This document shows positions 21,719-56,689 of a stretch of DNA of 64,000 nt, piece after piece; position 1 is the stretch's first letter, and each line of letters begins with the position of its first letter. The notes below the pieces were generated by a model, which was not told the origin of the DNA, did no database searches, and saw only the letters and a program-made list of their open reading frames with translations. The DNA lies in NCBI RefSeq assembly GCF_020085105.1, contig NC_058063.1, positions 3,362,001 to 3,426,000 on the forward strand, written 5' to 3'. Both the position numbers and the translations under genes were made by a program. This stretch comes from Siniperca chuatsi. Taxonomy: Eukaryota > Chordata > Actinopteri > Centrarchiformes > Sinipercidae.

Positions 21719-22641
21719 AGTTCCCCTTCAGACACATTTTAAAGTATGTAAACATACTCTGCTATGATTAATATTTTGTTTAACATGGTTATCCCACTTA
21801 AAAAGTTTAAAAAAAAACTCTGAAAATGGGCTGGAAGCACATCTACTCTTTCTCCCTCAGTGAGGAATTCTGGATCTCTGAATGCCCCGCCCACCACCGC
21901 TGCGTGTTAGGTTGACCGGTGCCGGTGAGAGCATGGATGTGGGTGAGAGACATACATCCATGGTGAGAGAGCGGTGCGCCTCAAGATGGCTCGAGTTAGA
22001 GGAAACATCGGAGAGATTCAGCCGTACATGTTTGAGCCTCAGTCAGACCCAGATGAGGAGTCTGTTGTGCACCAAAATCATCAACTAGCAGACGTATCAG
22101 AATGGTAAGTGTAGTTAGCATCTTTTATTTGTTTATGTTGTTAGCTTGCTAGCTTACAACTGGCAGTGGCTGACAGCGTTAGTAGTTGTGACACATACAA
22201 TAATATCTGCTACGAAGTTACAGTGTGTTCACATTGTTATTACGTAACGTTAGTAGATAGTGGAAGGAAGCTCGAGGGTCCGGTTTACATCCAGAAACTG
22301 CACACTCTACCATGTTTGCTGTCAAAACTTTCACTACGCTGACTTAGTGCAAACTCGCTCTCAGCACTGACAAGTCCGCTCTGCGCTGGAGGTTTCAGGT
22401 TTCTTTGCCGGTGGCATTGCGATTGGCTTTCGAATTTGTGACGTCCCAAATCTAGCTTCCCCGGAGTCCGTTTGAATCTCTGATTTTAGGGAACTAAACA
22501 GACATCTCCCCCTTCAGTAGAGGAATGTGAAAACACTTCTGTAATGACAAACTTTGCACAGATACAAGTCAGTAAAGTCAAGGTCTGACTTTTTAGGGGA
22601 CTGAAACATAAGAAAAACACATTTTTGAGTGGAGGGGTACT
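21719..22641 (+). mobile_element. TTAA-flanked inverted-repeat unit containing a host-like first exon
   Basis: TTAA stands on both sides (21715-21718 and 22642-22645). The inside termini are AGTTCCCCTTCA and, in reverse complement, AGTACCCCTCCA (10 of 12 match), followed by related CACATTTT / AAAATGTG words. TTAA targets are used by piggyBac and Kolobok elements. No transposase frame is present, so it would be non-autonomous. Confidence 0.45.
21986..22104 (+). CDS. First-exon-like frame resembling fish P2X7 C-terminal-like proteins (orphan)
   Basis: ATG at 21986 (context CAAGATGG) opens 39 codons plus two bases, ending at a strong GAATG|GTAAGT donor. The product has IQPYMFEP near the start, an acidic middle (SDPDEES) and ends VSEW at the splice. 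That pattern matches the first exon of the multi-copy fish proteins annotated as P2X purinoceptor 7-like, in which a zinc-binding Cys-rich domain follows in the next exon (family knowledge from memory, moderately sure). No CxCGxC exon is seen in the next kilobases, so this copy looks like an orphan or pseudogene. A GC-rich stretch upstream could be its promoter. Confidence 0.4.
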
Positions 22642-22645
22642 TTAA

Positions 22646-25509
22646 AATTCAGTGTAATTTACACTTTTATGGTGTGAGATAAAACTAACAGAAAATATAA
22701 TTGAAGTTAAACAGTTTGTGAATAAATAAAAAAAATCCATATATACTGCAGCTTCAGTGATGTGTTGGATTCACAATGTACAGTATATGTAATACTGTCA
22801 TAGCACAGAGTGTTTTCATTAATAAGAACTTCAGGGGAAATTCAAGGGGACCTCCTGAGGGCTTTCAAACTTCTGGTAGTGTATGTTCAAGCTCCACACT
22901 CTGCACGCTTGTTTGAGTTGTATATTGTATTTAGTGTAACTGAAATACAACAATTCCGGTCATATTATCAGCATTTCAGTACAAATCTGCCAGTACTGTG
23001 TTCCAGCTCAGTGGACTGTCCAGCTGGTAAAATGAAGACTAGACAGAAAATGTTCCCACTCACAGTATGAAGGTACAGAGACAACTCAGCCATCCACAAA
23101 GCTCTCATTTCTCCTACAAGTGTTTGAAGAAGTGTACTGTAGATACAGCGGCTTAAAAACTCACTTTGTTCTCCAAAAGTCTTTTAAAGTAATCCAGGAT
23201 CAGTGACAGCAGTGTACAAACCGCCTATTTATGGTCTTTAAGAGCATGTGGGGACTATTTTAAGGCTCATATTCTCCAGTGTATTAAAAAAATAAAAGCA
23301 TTCCAATATAGTCTCATAGTTTAGAGCACTGCCAAGGGATTACAGATGAGCTTCAAGTTGACTGGTACAATATGCATTTATGTTACTACCTTCTACAAAT
23401 AAATACAATTAAAATAGAAACAGAAATTTAAGAATGACAAAGCAAATTAATGACAGGAAAACTATTTCCCCCTCCGCCAAAAAAAAATAATCACATTTTA
23501 TTTTATTTTTCAGAGTGTAGTGAACATGGAACAGTTAAACAAAAACATGGTTTTGTCAGTTTTCAGAATCAAAATCATCAGAGCTTCAGCATAAAAGAGC
23601 AAGAAGACACAAACACCTTTTTAATTACGACAGTCACATAGTTATTAAGGCAGTCAATAACATTAAAATTAAGTTTGGAAGAACAAACAGGCAGGTTTTC
23701 TTTACAGTAATCAGAAAAGAGAACATGAATTTAAAATTAATTTGGTTGTGAATAAAACTGACAACCTGAAAAGGCCACCACAGAGGTGGATCTAATGAAA
23801 ACAACTGAAGTGGGTCGAAATGGGAATAATGCTGTCACGCTGCCATGTGCGATGTAAGGTAACCATTGAACAGTATTCTACTCTCACAGTCTAGTCACAT
23901 TTCTTCCTTTATGATTTATAGCTGATGACATGTCCAATTTTCCATTTTTTTTCCTGAGCACTTAAAGGACTTGCCGTCCATGCTGGCATGTACATAAAGT
24001 TCAAGGTCAAGACTGAACTTTGAATCTCAACATGGTCCTGGTTATTAAAGAACGATTCTGGTTTATTACAACATGGGTCTTTTTGTTATTTCTAACTAGG
24101 GATGGGCATTGTTAGGACTTTAATGACACTACTCTTATCAGTCCAGTGCTTTATCTGTTTATGATTAATGTGCAAGGAAAAGAAAAATAAGAGCAGAATG
24201 AACATAAATGTGAAGAGAGTCAGTGCCTGGAAGGTACCACTAGAAGGAAGGGGGTCTGCTTGGTCTCAGCTTCAAAGTCTTCAAGAATTAATCAAATCTT
24301 TAAACCGCTTCATCCAGTTAGGTTTTGTTTTTAGCTTGTTCAGAACTCTTCACCAGCTTCATGAGCTCTGCATGGCTGCGTCAAACAGACCAGCTGTGGA
24401 TGAAGATGGGACCAGGGGTTAAAGGTGCCCTGTGGAGTTTTCTTGTAAACAGTGTTTCTCACCAAGCCACATTGTGTGAATCGTTGAGGCCTAACACACG
24501 TGTCCAATGCATTTCCTTCCTCATAAAACATTTGCAAAGCAGATATTTCTTAAAAGTTTGAAACCAATGCATTGTTTACATCAGTGTCTACTAGCTTCTT
24601 CTTCCCTGCCTTTGTTGGCACATTGCTGCCACCTGTTGATCAGTGGAATACTGTAACTTGCACTTCTGTCAATAAGCACTGCCGTCATTGACTCGTAAAA
24701 TGTAACCACACTTTGGATGGTTTCATTTTCTCTTCTGTCAGAGCGTCTGCTCTGCTAATCTCACTACCTTGTTTCCTCAGTACTGACAGAAGAACTTGCC
24801 TTAAAAATACAAGTTTTTACTCATTTAGAAACAGTCTGCATTCACAAACAAGTTTTGGGGGAATCCTTACTTGGGGCTGACAGGATTACCTTCTTAAGTA
24901 TCGATACTTGGTACTATCGTATCAAATCTTATCGGTTGGTACCATAAAGGCACACGTTTTTAAATCCAGTTCTAGTTATTAGCAATTAAAGGCTATCATA
25001 ACTGATAAAATAAAGGCAGAAAATACAAAAATAAGACCCAAGTTGTAGTAAACTGGAATAATCCTTTGCCTTGTTCATCTTTATCGCTCAAAAAGTACTG
25101 CTGTCTCTGAAACCCTGACACAAAACCTTTAACCATAGACCCCCACAGAGAGCAGGTAGGAATGTGTTCATCATAGGAAAATTAAATACTGGAGGACATC
25201 GGGTCGACCGGACGTTTTATCTTTAAATCGAGCATCATCTTACCTTGCATATCTTAACTAAATATTCACATCTAATATATATTCACTCCAGGTCTGCTAT
25301 AAAATTAAAAGAAGTAGCAGCTTTCTCAAAAATGAGAATATTTTGATATGTTGTGTTTTCTGGCTGTAAACCAGCTCGCTGTAAGTGGCTCTTTAAACCA
25401 AACATGGACAATGACTGGATTCTTTTTGGATGGTATTCTTCTGTCAACCGTTACATGAACTCACTACGGTGATGTCATGTTGGACTGGAGCTGTGCTGTA
25501 CTTGGCATG
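22646..25509 (-). other. Region 3' of aco1, including its probable 3' UTR
   Basis: No coding signal. Candidate minus-strand poly(A) signals are at 24062-24067 and within 23496-23512 (TTTATT on the plus strand). A repeat beginning TTAAAGGTGCCCTGTGGAG starts at 24419 and runs to roughly 24660; it is of the same TTAA-edge type as other elements here. UTR length cannot be fixed from sequence alone. Confidence 0.35.
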
Positions 25510-48839
<23,330 letters not shown>

Positions 48840-48863
48840 CCTCCTCTATGTGTCAGTACAAAT

Positions 48864-50259
48864 CTAAAAGAAATAGAAATATAAGCCTGTTTTTAAACCC
48901 CATACAATAAATAACAGAGAAGCAGGGATGAAATTGAACAACTATTCTCTTTAATCTTAATTTATGCTTTTTCTTCTACCTTTCAAACATGCTAAATGCA
49001 CATGTAGACCAAATGAATCAAATAGGGATGTAGTGAACCCTTGCTCTTTACAGAGCATAAAGAGGGTTCATTCCAAGGCCTAGTCTACAGTCTGAGGTAT
49101 TTTCCATGTGGTTAATGTGAAAATGGATTAGCCTTTAAGGTTGCAGTCCATGTGGGTTGGCAGGGCTGAGGGTTAGTGAACTCTTGGCCCATGTTTTACA
49201 AACCTTACATAATTAAATCTCTTTAGCAATCTGATAAAACTTTAAACAGGGAAATGTGCAGCCGAATGTTCGACAAGCTGTGCCTGTTGAAAATTAACAC
49301 AAACTGAATAACAATGCAGAAAAATGTGACCCACTACAATTCATTTCCTTGAGGCGTTATCTGTGTGAGAGATGAACTGATAAAAAGGGCCTTCACATCC
49401 TGAATGACTACATTGGCTTGTTAGTTCAAGTGCAGGCTAAAGCTCTGCTGCAAAGTGCAAAGTCAATTTTTGATCCTGACGTTACTGTGTGATGTAACAC
49501 ACCTAGAGCAACCAGCACCAGTGCTGTACTTTGAAGACATGCGTCTAACGTGACAATATGAAACAGTGATATTGAATGTGTTTGGAAATGAATCAATAAT
49601 GACTAATGCTGGGTATTGAACCTCTGTATTTTTTTAGTGGTTCCAACTGTGTCCAAAATGTGTCCATAGTACCAAATATCAAAACTGTCAAGTACCAAAA
49701 GCTGGAACTGAATGTCTGGTCAGATGTGTAGTCTTGTTTACATATTCTTTGACCAGATGGTTCCTGATTTAAAATCAGAATTTTGCCAATTTAAGACCTA
49801 TTATTAACGCAGGTTAATAGTTAAATCAAGTTCTAGTATGGCTATATTTAGACAACTTTTACATTTAAAAAAATTCTGTGTATATTTTTTTATTTAATCA
49901 GAACTATTACTTATGGTCTTTTAACTAACTTCACTTGTGAAACTGTTAATCTTGGCCTTCTGACGTAAGTTAGCATTAGCTACTTCGTCAACATTTACAA
50001 ACGCATACGTTTTGTATGAAAACACTAAGGGAAAGGAACAGTTTAGAGACATTACTACATATAATATTAGCATGACTTGGTATAAAGGTTCTGTATAAAG
50101 GCAAATAGGTTTTGAATGTGACAGCCACAGTTAGCTAGCTTACGGCTCAACTAGTCTGCACGACAGCACAAGGGGGGTTCTGCTACGTAAACTACGTCAC
50201 GCTACTGGAAGACAGTAACTAGACAGTTAATTAAATCTCATCAGATGTCAGTAACTTAC
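48864..50259 (-). other. aco1 intron between the 5' UTR exon and coding exon 1
   Basis: 1.4 kb of AT-rich sequence. No coding signal. It has the short GGTATTGAACC repeat word near 49612. Confidence 0.4.
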
Positions 50260-50340
50260 TTCTGTGTGCGGCAGAGGAGACAACGCAGAGCACGACCGTG
50301 TATTATCCACACACTGTCCGCAGGTTCATCTCATACAAAA
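50260..50340 (-). other. aco1: Putative aco1 5' UTR first exon
   Basis: A CACAGAA|GTAAGT donor at 50259/50260 sits 1.4 kb upstream of the coding start, and the matching acceptor TTTTAG lies 24 bases before the ATG. The upstream limit is a guess. A CTTCCGGTT-like ETS core (GCGGAAGT on the minus strand, 50346-50353) stands close by, common in TATA-less housekeeping promoters. Confidence 0.45.
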
Positions 50341-50353
50341 CCCTGACTTCCGC

Positions 50354-51538
50354 TCACAGTTTTATTCAGAATAAAAGCATCCCGCCTGCATGGAAACGCA
50401 GCACTGACTCACAACGTTACGCCTGAATTACACAAGAAAGAAAAAAACCTTTTGCGGCTTCTGTGAAATGAATGTGTCCCATAGCCAGGGCCCTCAGCAG
50501 ACATTTAATTCGGGACTACACCTCCCTCCCTCCTTTTCCTTCTGGGACTATCAGCCTACCTAGATTTACCTAATGTCAAGTTTAAAATGTATTTATCTCA
50601 TTGTGTGGTCGAGCTACAGTAATTGTGTATATCATTTTATTTATTAATTTTAAAGGTTCATGAACAGCCTCCCATTAGATTTGGAATTGTGTCCCGGCTA
50701 ACAGGTTTTTAAAGAACATTTAAAACTAAACTTGCTTTTACCTGGAAACTTTTTCTATATTGTACCTCACACACATGCACATGCTGCAACATAACCAACA
50801 CAGGAAATATGCCTATTAATAAAATGGAAGAATAGATAGAAGTGGGAGTGGAGAAGTGGATAGAAGCTAAGCACTGTACAGTAGGTATATTGTGAACAGA
50901 AAGTAAATAACAAGTAGGCTACAAATGGAGAAGTTCAAATAGTCAGAATAATGTACGTTTGAATTGAAATAACACTTAATAGTCATAATTCAGTTTTGGT
51001 TCTATAAGAAAGTGTAATCTATTTTAACTAGATTTTAATTTAATGCTCCTGCTGAGAAACTGTGTCTCGGACATCTTTCATGTTGAAGCGGTCTGTGGAG
51101 CTTCTGGTGACGTCAGCCTGTTAATGTCCAGGGTTGGGAAGCAGTGACGTCATAACGCCTGGCAGAACGCTCACTTTTCAACCCAATTTTGTCCAAATTT
51201 TGTCCTAGCTATCTAATTTGACCTGCAAATGCTCAAATCACACGCACATTATTAACCTGTTGCTAAGATACCAACACAATCATGTCATTTTTCTATGTGT
51301 AGTAGACTTATTATTGATTCCATGAACTGATTTTTGTAACTGCCATCTATCTGATTTGTTTCTGTCTCTTCATCCATTCATTGGTCCAGTCATCTTCTCT
51401 ATGTCCTTCCATTAAAGAGCAGAAGAAAGAAGGGCTCCTGTCAGTGGGTCTGTCTGTCCATCAATTCATCCTTTCATTCATCTGTTCATCTGTCCAACTC
51501 ACTTGTCGATCAGATCTGAATATATATATACTGTATAT
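50354..51538. other. Upstream of aco1, no gene seen
   Basis: Intergenic. A GAATAAAACTG word close to the first exon on the minus strand is a poor TATA-like match. No other regulatory site is supported. Confidence 0.35.
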
Positions 51539-51539
51539 A

Positions 51540-51950
51540 ATGCATCCAATACAGCTCATAATATTCAGTTTTTGTTGACATTGTTGGAAATGTGTGAATT
51601 CAATGATATGGTTATTACTGAGGTCATAGTTATCGGTGGTGGACTGGACTACATTATATTGAGAGGTGTTTCAAATGTTTTGTCCTTCTCATTTACACAC
51701 ATGAAGGGGGCAGAATATTAACAACCCCTCTGAATATAATGCGGCCCAGTACAACACCACCAATAACTATGACCTCAATGCTAAAACATGTAATTGAATT
51801 AACACCTCTATGAGAGTGTCTGCAAAACAAAAAACACACATTAAAAACTGAAACATTATAGGCATAATAAAAGTAGTCTTTATGGCAGCAGAGTAGTGTT
51901 GGATTGCATTAGACTGTAGACAGTGTACCTAATAAAGTGGACACTGAGTG
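51540..51950. mobile_element. Foldback MITE, left end truncated
   Basis: TGAGGTCATAGTTATCGGTGGTG (51613-) pairs with CACCACCAATAACTATGACCTCA (51754-), and the pairing continues inward (ACATTATATTGAGAGG / CCTCTGAATATAATG) and outward (GAATTCAATGATATGG, TTCAGTTTTTG). The right end AGTGTACCTAATAAAGTGGACACT(GAGTG) is intact; the left arm stops early. Confidence 0.7.
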
Positions 51951-51973
51951 TGTGTGTACATGTATATATAAAT

Positions 51974-52150
51974 GGGCGACTGTGTGTACAGTGGTAGAGT
52001 GGGTTGTCTACCAATCGGAAGGTCGGCGGTTCAATCCCGGTCCTTGGGCACTGAACCCCAAGCTGTACTTTGATGAGCAGTTCTGCCATTGCTGTATGAA
52101 TGGGGTGAATGAGACATGTAGTTGTCAGAAAGACTAATACAGTCCAATTA

Positions 52151-52152
<2 letters not shown>
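51974..52152 (+). mobile_element. tRNA-derived SINE
   Basis: A box-like GTGGTAGAGTGGG and B box GGTTCAATCCC (52028-52038), followed by GGGCACTGAACCCCAAGCTG and GGGGTGAATGAGACATGTAG. It ends in an AT microsatellite. It lacks a tRNA fold on its 3' side, so it is not a tRNA gene. Confidence 0.75.

Positions 52153-52212
<60 letters not shown>
52153..52212. repeat. (AT)n microsatellite at the SINE tail
   Basis: Thirty AT units; grown from the SINE 3' end. Confidence 0.95.
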
Positions 52213-52214
<2 letters not shown>

Positions 52215-53582
52215 AGAGGTCAAAGTGGGAAACACCTCCAAAGGTGGTAGAGAATGACCGAGCCAAGATCCTGTGGGACTTCCAGATCCAGACTGACAGA
52301 ATGGTAATGGTGAACCAACCAGACATCGCAGAACCCTCAAGCTCCCAGGCCTCTGGTAGAGGACCCGAGCTCGAAGGATGAGACCACCCGCGGAGGGTGA
52401 AGGACAAAGTTTATATATATATAGTACACTGAGGAAAAAACCCTGAATGTTGCACAAGACATCATTTGTTCAGTTACAAGTAACCATAAAACTAAAGTTT
52501 GTTCTTCACTATTTAATCATCTCCTCTCTCCACCTGCTGTCTTCCCTTCTATCTATCCAGGGACCAGTCCTGGATCCAGGGACCAGTGGCAGATCAAGGT
52601 GATCACAGGCCCCGACGCCAGTGGTTCCCAGACTACAGTATTTAGCTTCAATGTCTACTTAGGACCCCTCATCACAGATTATGGCCTGAGTCTGGACATG
52701 GATTGTGAGCAGTTCAGTCAAAGAGTGATTTTTCCCTCTTGGATTGTTTCATTAGAAACATTTGTCATTTATGCCAGAAAAAAATAAACATGATCATCTG
52801 AGTGTCCCCCATAGCATCACCAGATCCCAAATTGCACAAATCCACCAAATTTAAGTATTTAAAAAACAATCTGACCAATCCATGGCCCTTGAATATGTGG
52901 GGCCCCTGGGCTTCATCCAAGGTCAGTCTGTGCATGAATCTATATTAATAGATAATATAACTAATATAACAATTAGTTTTAAATGTCAGGGTGTGTAGAA
53001 CATGGATTGACATTAACCTTTTCCTCTTTTAGTTTAGTTTAGTTATTTTAAATTTCTTTCATGGTCCTTTGGACCAAATGAATATTTGTTTGAGTCAGTT
53101 TCATAAACTACAGATATATCATCTCAGTCAGAGAGTTAACTCTAAAACTCTTTAAGTTTACTTAAATAGAATAGATGAATAAAAACTGTAGATTGGATGT
53201 TGAAAGTCCTGGTGCAGTTCATTAAAGTTCCCAGAAGGTGGTGGCATTACATTACAGCTGCTGTCAGCTCCACCACCACGACAGTTACTCAAGCGCTGCA
53301 GAGTTTTAACCTTATGACCCAGTGGTGCTGCAGAGGTGAGTACACATGTAATGCATATTTTCTATTCAAATCTTATTTCAGTTAAAATTCAGCAGTGACC
53401 AGGTCTTTTTTCTGCTTTGCAGTCCTCACCTTCTCAAGATATTTGTCTCACTGAAAACCAAAGCTTTTCTAGGTTTCCTCCAAAGAGCATCATCAGAGGC
53501 ATGTTTCATAGGCCACAGTGGACCGTAACCTTCTACTTGACTCTTTTGCTGGATTTGTTTTTAATATTGCTTTAAAAGGATG
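52213..53582. other. No gene seen
   Basis: A CTATCTATCCAG word at 52560 looks like an acceptor and is followed by an open frame (52577-52787), but no donor, partner exon or known family supports it. Confidence 0.35.
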
Positions 53583-53745
53583 CCCCATTAGCTCACCTGG
53601 TAGAGAGCGCACCACGTATCAAGGCTGAGTCCTTACCGCTGTGGCCCGGATTCGATTCCAGCCTGGGCCCTTTGCTGCATGTCATCCTCTCTCGCAGAAA
53701 TGCCAAAAATATAATCTTACATTATATTTTTGGACTTTCTGCTTT
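53583..53745 (+). mobile_element. tRNA-derived SINE (second family)
   Basis: TTAGCTCACCTGGTAGAG (A box) and GGATTCGATTCC (B box at 53648-53659) with GGCTGAGTCCTTACCGC and the body CCCTTTGCTGCATGTCATCC. The 3' part has a palindromic ATAATCTTACATTATATT. Confidence 0.75.
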
Positions 53746-53779
53746 TTCATTGTGATAGTGACAGCTGGAGAGAGACATC

Positions 53780-53791
53780 TCTATCTATCTG

Positions 53792-53834
<43 letters not shown>
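53780..53834. repeat. (CTAT)n microsatellite
   Basis: About 13 units, directly after the SINE. Confidence 0.95.
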
Positions 53835-53835
<1 letters not shown>

Positions 53836-54203
53836 CGGCAGTGAGTGAGTTGTGGTGGCTTGTTCTGTTCTGATCTCCTTCACAGGGCTCTGCTCCTTGA
53901 CCCACATGTGGAACAGTCCAAATCACAACGACACGGTCACAGATGCTGTTGCCCCCATTTTGGCTCAATCGTTTTTCAATTTTAACAAACAAAACAGCAC
54001 ATTTCTGAGTCTAATGTAAGGTCAAAGACTGTACCGACGCCCCATTCTGCACGCATTTCCTACATGCTTCTACCACAGGTGATCATCATTATCTAATAAG
54101 TGATTCTAAAATGTTTACAAAAAAGGAAAAAATTACATTCTTTCAAAAATCCAGCAAATTGTGAAAAATATACTTTACAACTAACGCAAAAATGTCTCTA
54201 ACC

Positions 54204-54440
54204 AGTGGTGGAACAAGTACTCAGATCTTTAAAAAAAGTGAAAGTAGCAATACAACAGTGCAGAAATACTGAGATTGATGTATACTATTGGATTATGATT
54301 ATTGATTAATTTTAAAGGCACATCACTTTAATGTTACAGCTGGTAATTGTGGGGCTGATTTGAATTTATTTATATATATTTTATACATATTACTTTCTAT
54401 ACTGCTGGGTAGCTTGTGAATAATTGGTTAATTTTACCCT
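54204..54440. mobile_element. Partial CAGTGGTGGAA-type MITE
   Basis: Begins CCAGTGGTGGAACAAGTACTCAGATCTTTA and keeps ACTGCTGGGTAGCTTG near its end; the rest is deleted. Confidence 0.6.
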
Positions 54441-55418
54441 GTACCCAATTTGTTGGAAACCACCCAAGACAAAGGGTCATTTTAATAATCCAATAACCCA
54501 GCAATAATATTAAAAATAACACTAACACTTGGTCAAAACAACCCATTGGTCAGCGCTATATTGACCCACACTGGGCCAATTTTGAACCCAGTGATTTTTA
54601 GTATGTGGTAGTTTATTAGTTATTGTGAAAGTAAATATACTAAAGATCAACCTCACATTTGTGTTTATTTTCTTCCTAAAAACAAATGTGGACATATATA
54701 GTTTTTGGGGTTTTTTTCAAGTTACTGCAGAAGTACCCCCTGGTGTGCACATGTCCCCAGAATCACAGTTGTAGATCCATGAGTGCATTTACATGTGCAC
54801 TATGATCAGGGTTATGTTTTGCACATGTAAACACCATATCCTGGTTTCTGGAAATCAGGACAAGCCTTTATCCCTGTTTTGAGAAGTCTTTATATGCTAG
54901 CTGGAGGCTAGCTGGCTGTGCTTAAACACATCAGTAAGTTCTGGATTTTGAAAAAGTGCTCTTATTGTGTCCAAAATGGGAACATATGCAACAACCATGC
55001 CAACAACCAAAGTCATACAGTGAGTCCCTTTTGCTGTTAAATGTGGTGCCAAGTACATTGTGGCTCTGCTGCACTGCTGATCTGATCATCTGCCACATCA
55101 GGCTCTGAATCAACACCAGTGTCAACATGTTGTTCAAAGGTCAACACAGCAATTTTTTATGTTTAAATGTTATTGCAAACATCAAAACGTATCAATTGCA
55201 CTGCCACATCCTACCACATTTAATGGATTTTTACTTCATTGGTAATGACATGATGTTAAACTGTAATTTCCTTCTAGTGTTTGTCTGTTTACTGTCCAAT
55301 GGTGTCTCAAACCAGCTTAGTCCATCTGTACATAAAGGGAATTTGTTACAGCATTCATTGGAAGAACAATACAATTATTTATATCATAATAATCCCTGCA
55401 TGTAAAGGCTTACGTGTA

Positions 55419-55461
<43 letters not shown>

Positions 55462-56408
55462 TGGGGTATGCTTTAAACCAATTGTCCTTTGTGTCACTGT
55501 CAGAGCCACTCCAGGCAGGAAGGTGGCAGAGTGATTGACAGCTCAGTCTATTTCCGTGACTGAGAGACATTTTTCCATTCAGCCAGGCAGCCTCCACTGC
55601 CAGTGCACTGTGTGGCTGCAGCAGTTACAGTAGACACACGCGTGCACACACACACACCGGCCATGACTTCATAAGGGGCTGGGTTCTGACACTAGGTTGT
55701 GATTGGATGACTGAAGATTGTAGGTGTGGTTTAAGGAATATGAATGAATTCTGACAGGTCTGTGAAGATGTGATTGTGACATCAGGAATATCAGGGTGAT
55801 TGCCACAATATGTGCAGAACAATCAAACTGACACATGTTCACACTCATGTAGCCTTTCCTAATTCTGTCTCATACAGACTGTGAAGGCTTAAATGTATTT
55901 GTGATTCATTTTGATATTGTTAATGTATGATTTACGGAAACCTCCGATTCTGAATGTTTTGTCCGACATTAAAAACCATCAAATCACTACAGTACGTTAA
56001 CAGATCAGAGGGAGATAGCTGAGCAGGCTGGGATAGCTCAGCCCCTCAGATCACACCACCACCACAATTATTCACTTTCCCTGCAGACATGCACAGAAGA
56101 GTCACATGAAGCAAATATGAAGTGAAATTATTTGAAACCCCGCACTGGACTCAAGAAGAGGTTTGGGCTGAGAAACACATGCTTAAGTTTGTTTTGGTAG
56201 CAGGAATGTCCTGACATTCTCAGAGGTTACAGGTGACTGTTCAGCAGTGGACATTGTGCCACAGGGAACATTATGTTTGATTATGCAGAGATAAACATGT
56301 CACTGATTCCTGCCTGTTATACCCCGGGCACTGCTGGAGTCTCCAAGCACTTCGGTCTTCATATATCCATGGCATACGTGCATATATGTGCCATTTGGGC
56401 ACATATAT
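54441..56408. other. No gene seen; one TG microsatellite
   Basis: Intergenic sequence with (TG)19 at 55423-55460 and a short CA tract near 55646. Open frames are short and unsupported. Confidence 0.4.
55423..55460. repeat. (TG)n microsatellite
   Basis: Nineteen TG units. Confidence 0.95.
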
Positions 56409-56413
56409 GCGCG

Positions 56414-56595
56414 TGTTATGGACAGACAGGCAGGAGACACCGATATGGAGATGGATGGCTCTTTATTAGGTTATAGTATGGGAAGACAGGTGTGCAGGTA
56501 TGGAGATGGGGAAGACTCATTGGCATGGAGATCGCTGGAGAAGGAGATCGCTAGAGAAGGGAATATGCACTGTTGCATGGGGAGTCCTTGCACTC
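56414..56595 (-). repeat. 3' LTR (U3 missing)
   Basis: Matches 58372-58584 with few differences (it also lacks one of the internal GGAGAAGGAGAT units) up to GTCCTTGCAC; after that the similarity stops. The U3 part with the TATA box is therefore absent. Confidence 0.75.
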
Positions 56596-56689
56596 CCGAG
56601 GGCCGAAAACCCCCACTGACGTGATGGTCGCCCTCCACCACGGGGAGCAGGTTGATCCGGGCAGACGGCTGGGGGTTGGGCATCTGCGG

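Noticed and set aside
23450..23641. Short plus-strand frame 3' of aco1
   Set aside because: AT-rich, no motif, lies where the aco1 3' region is expected.
52109..52457. Open frames with Ile-Tyr repeats on both strands
   Set aside because: Translation of the (AT)n tract at the SINE tail.
52577..52787. Frame after a CTATCTATCCAG acceptor, faintly PLAT-like (WQIKVITG)
   Set aside because: Only a few residues match, there is no donor or second exon, and the region is otherwise repeat-rich.
53583..53665. Possible tRNA gene (A and B boxes present)
   Set aside because: The acceptor and T arms do not pair properly and a SINE body follows; it is a tRNA-derived SINE head.
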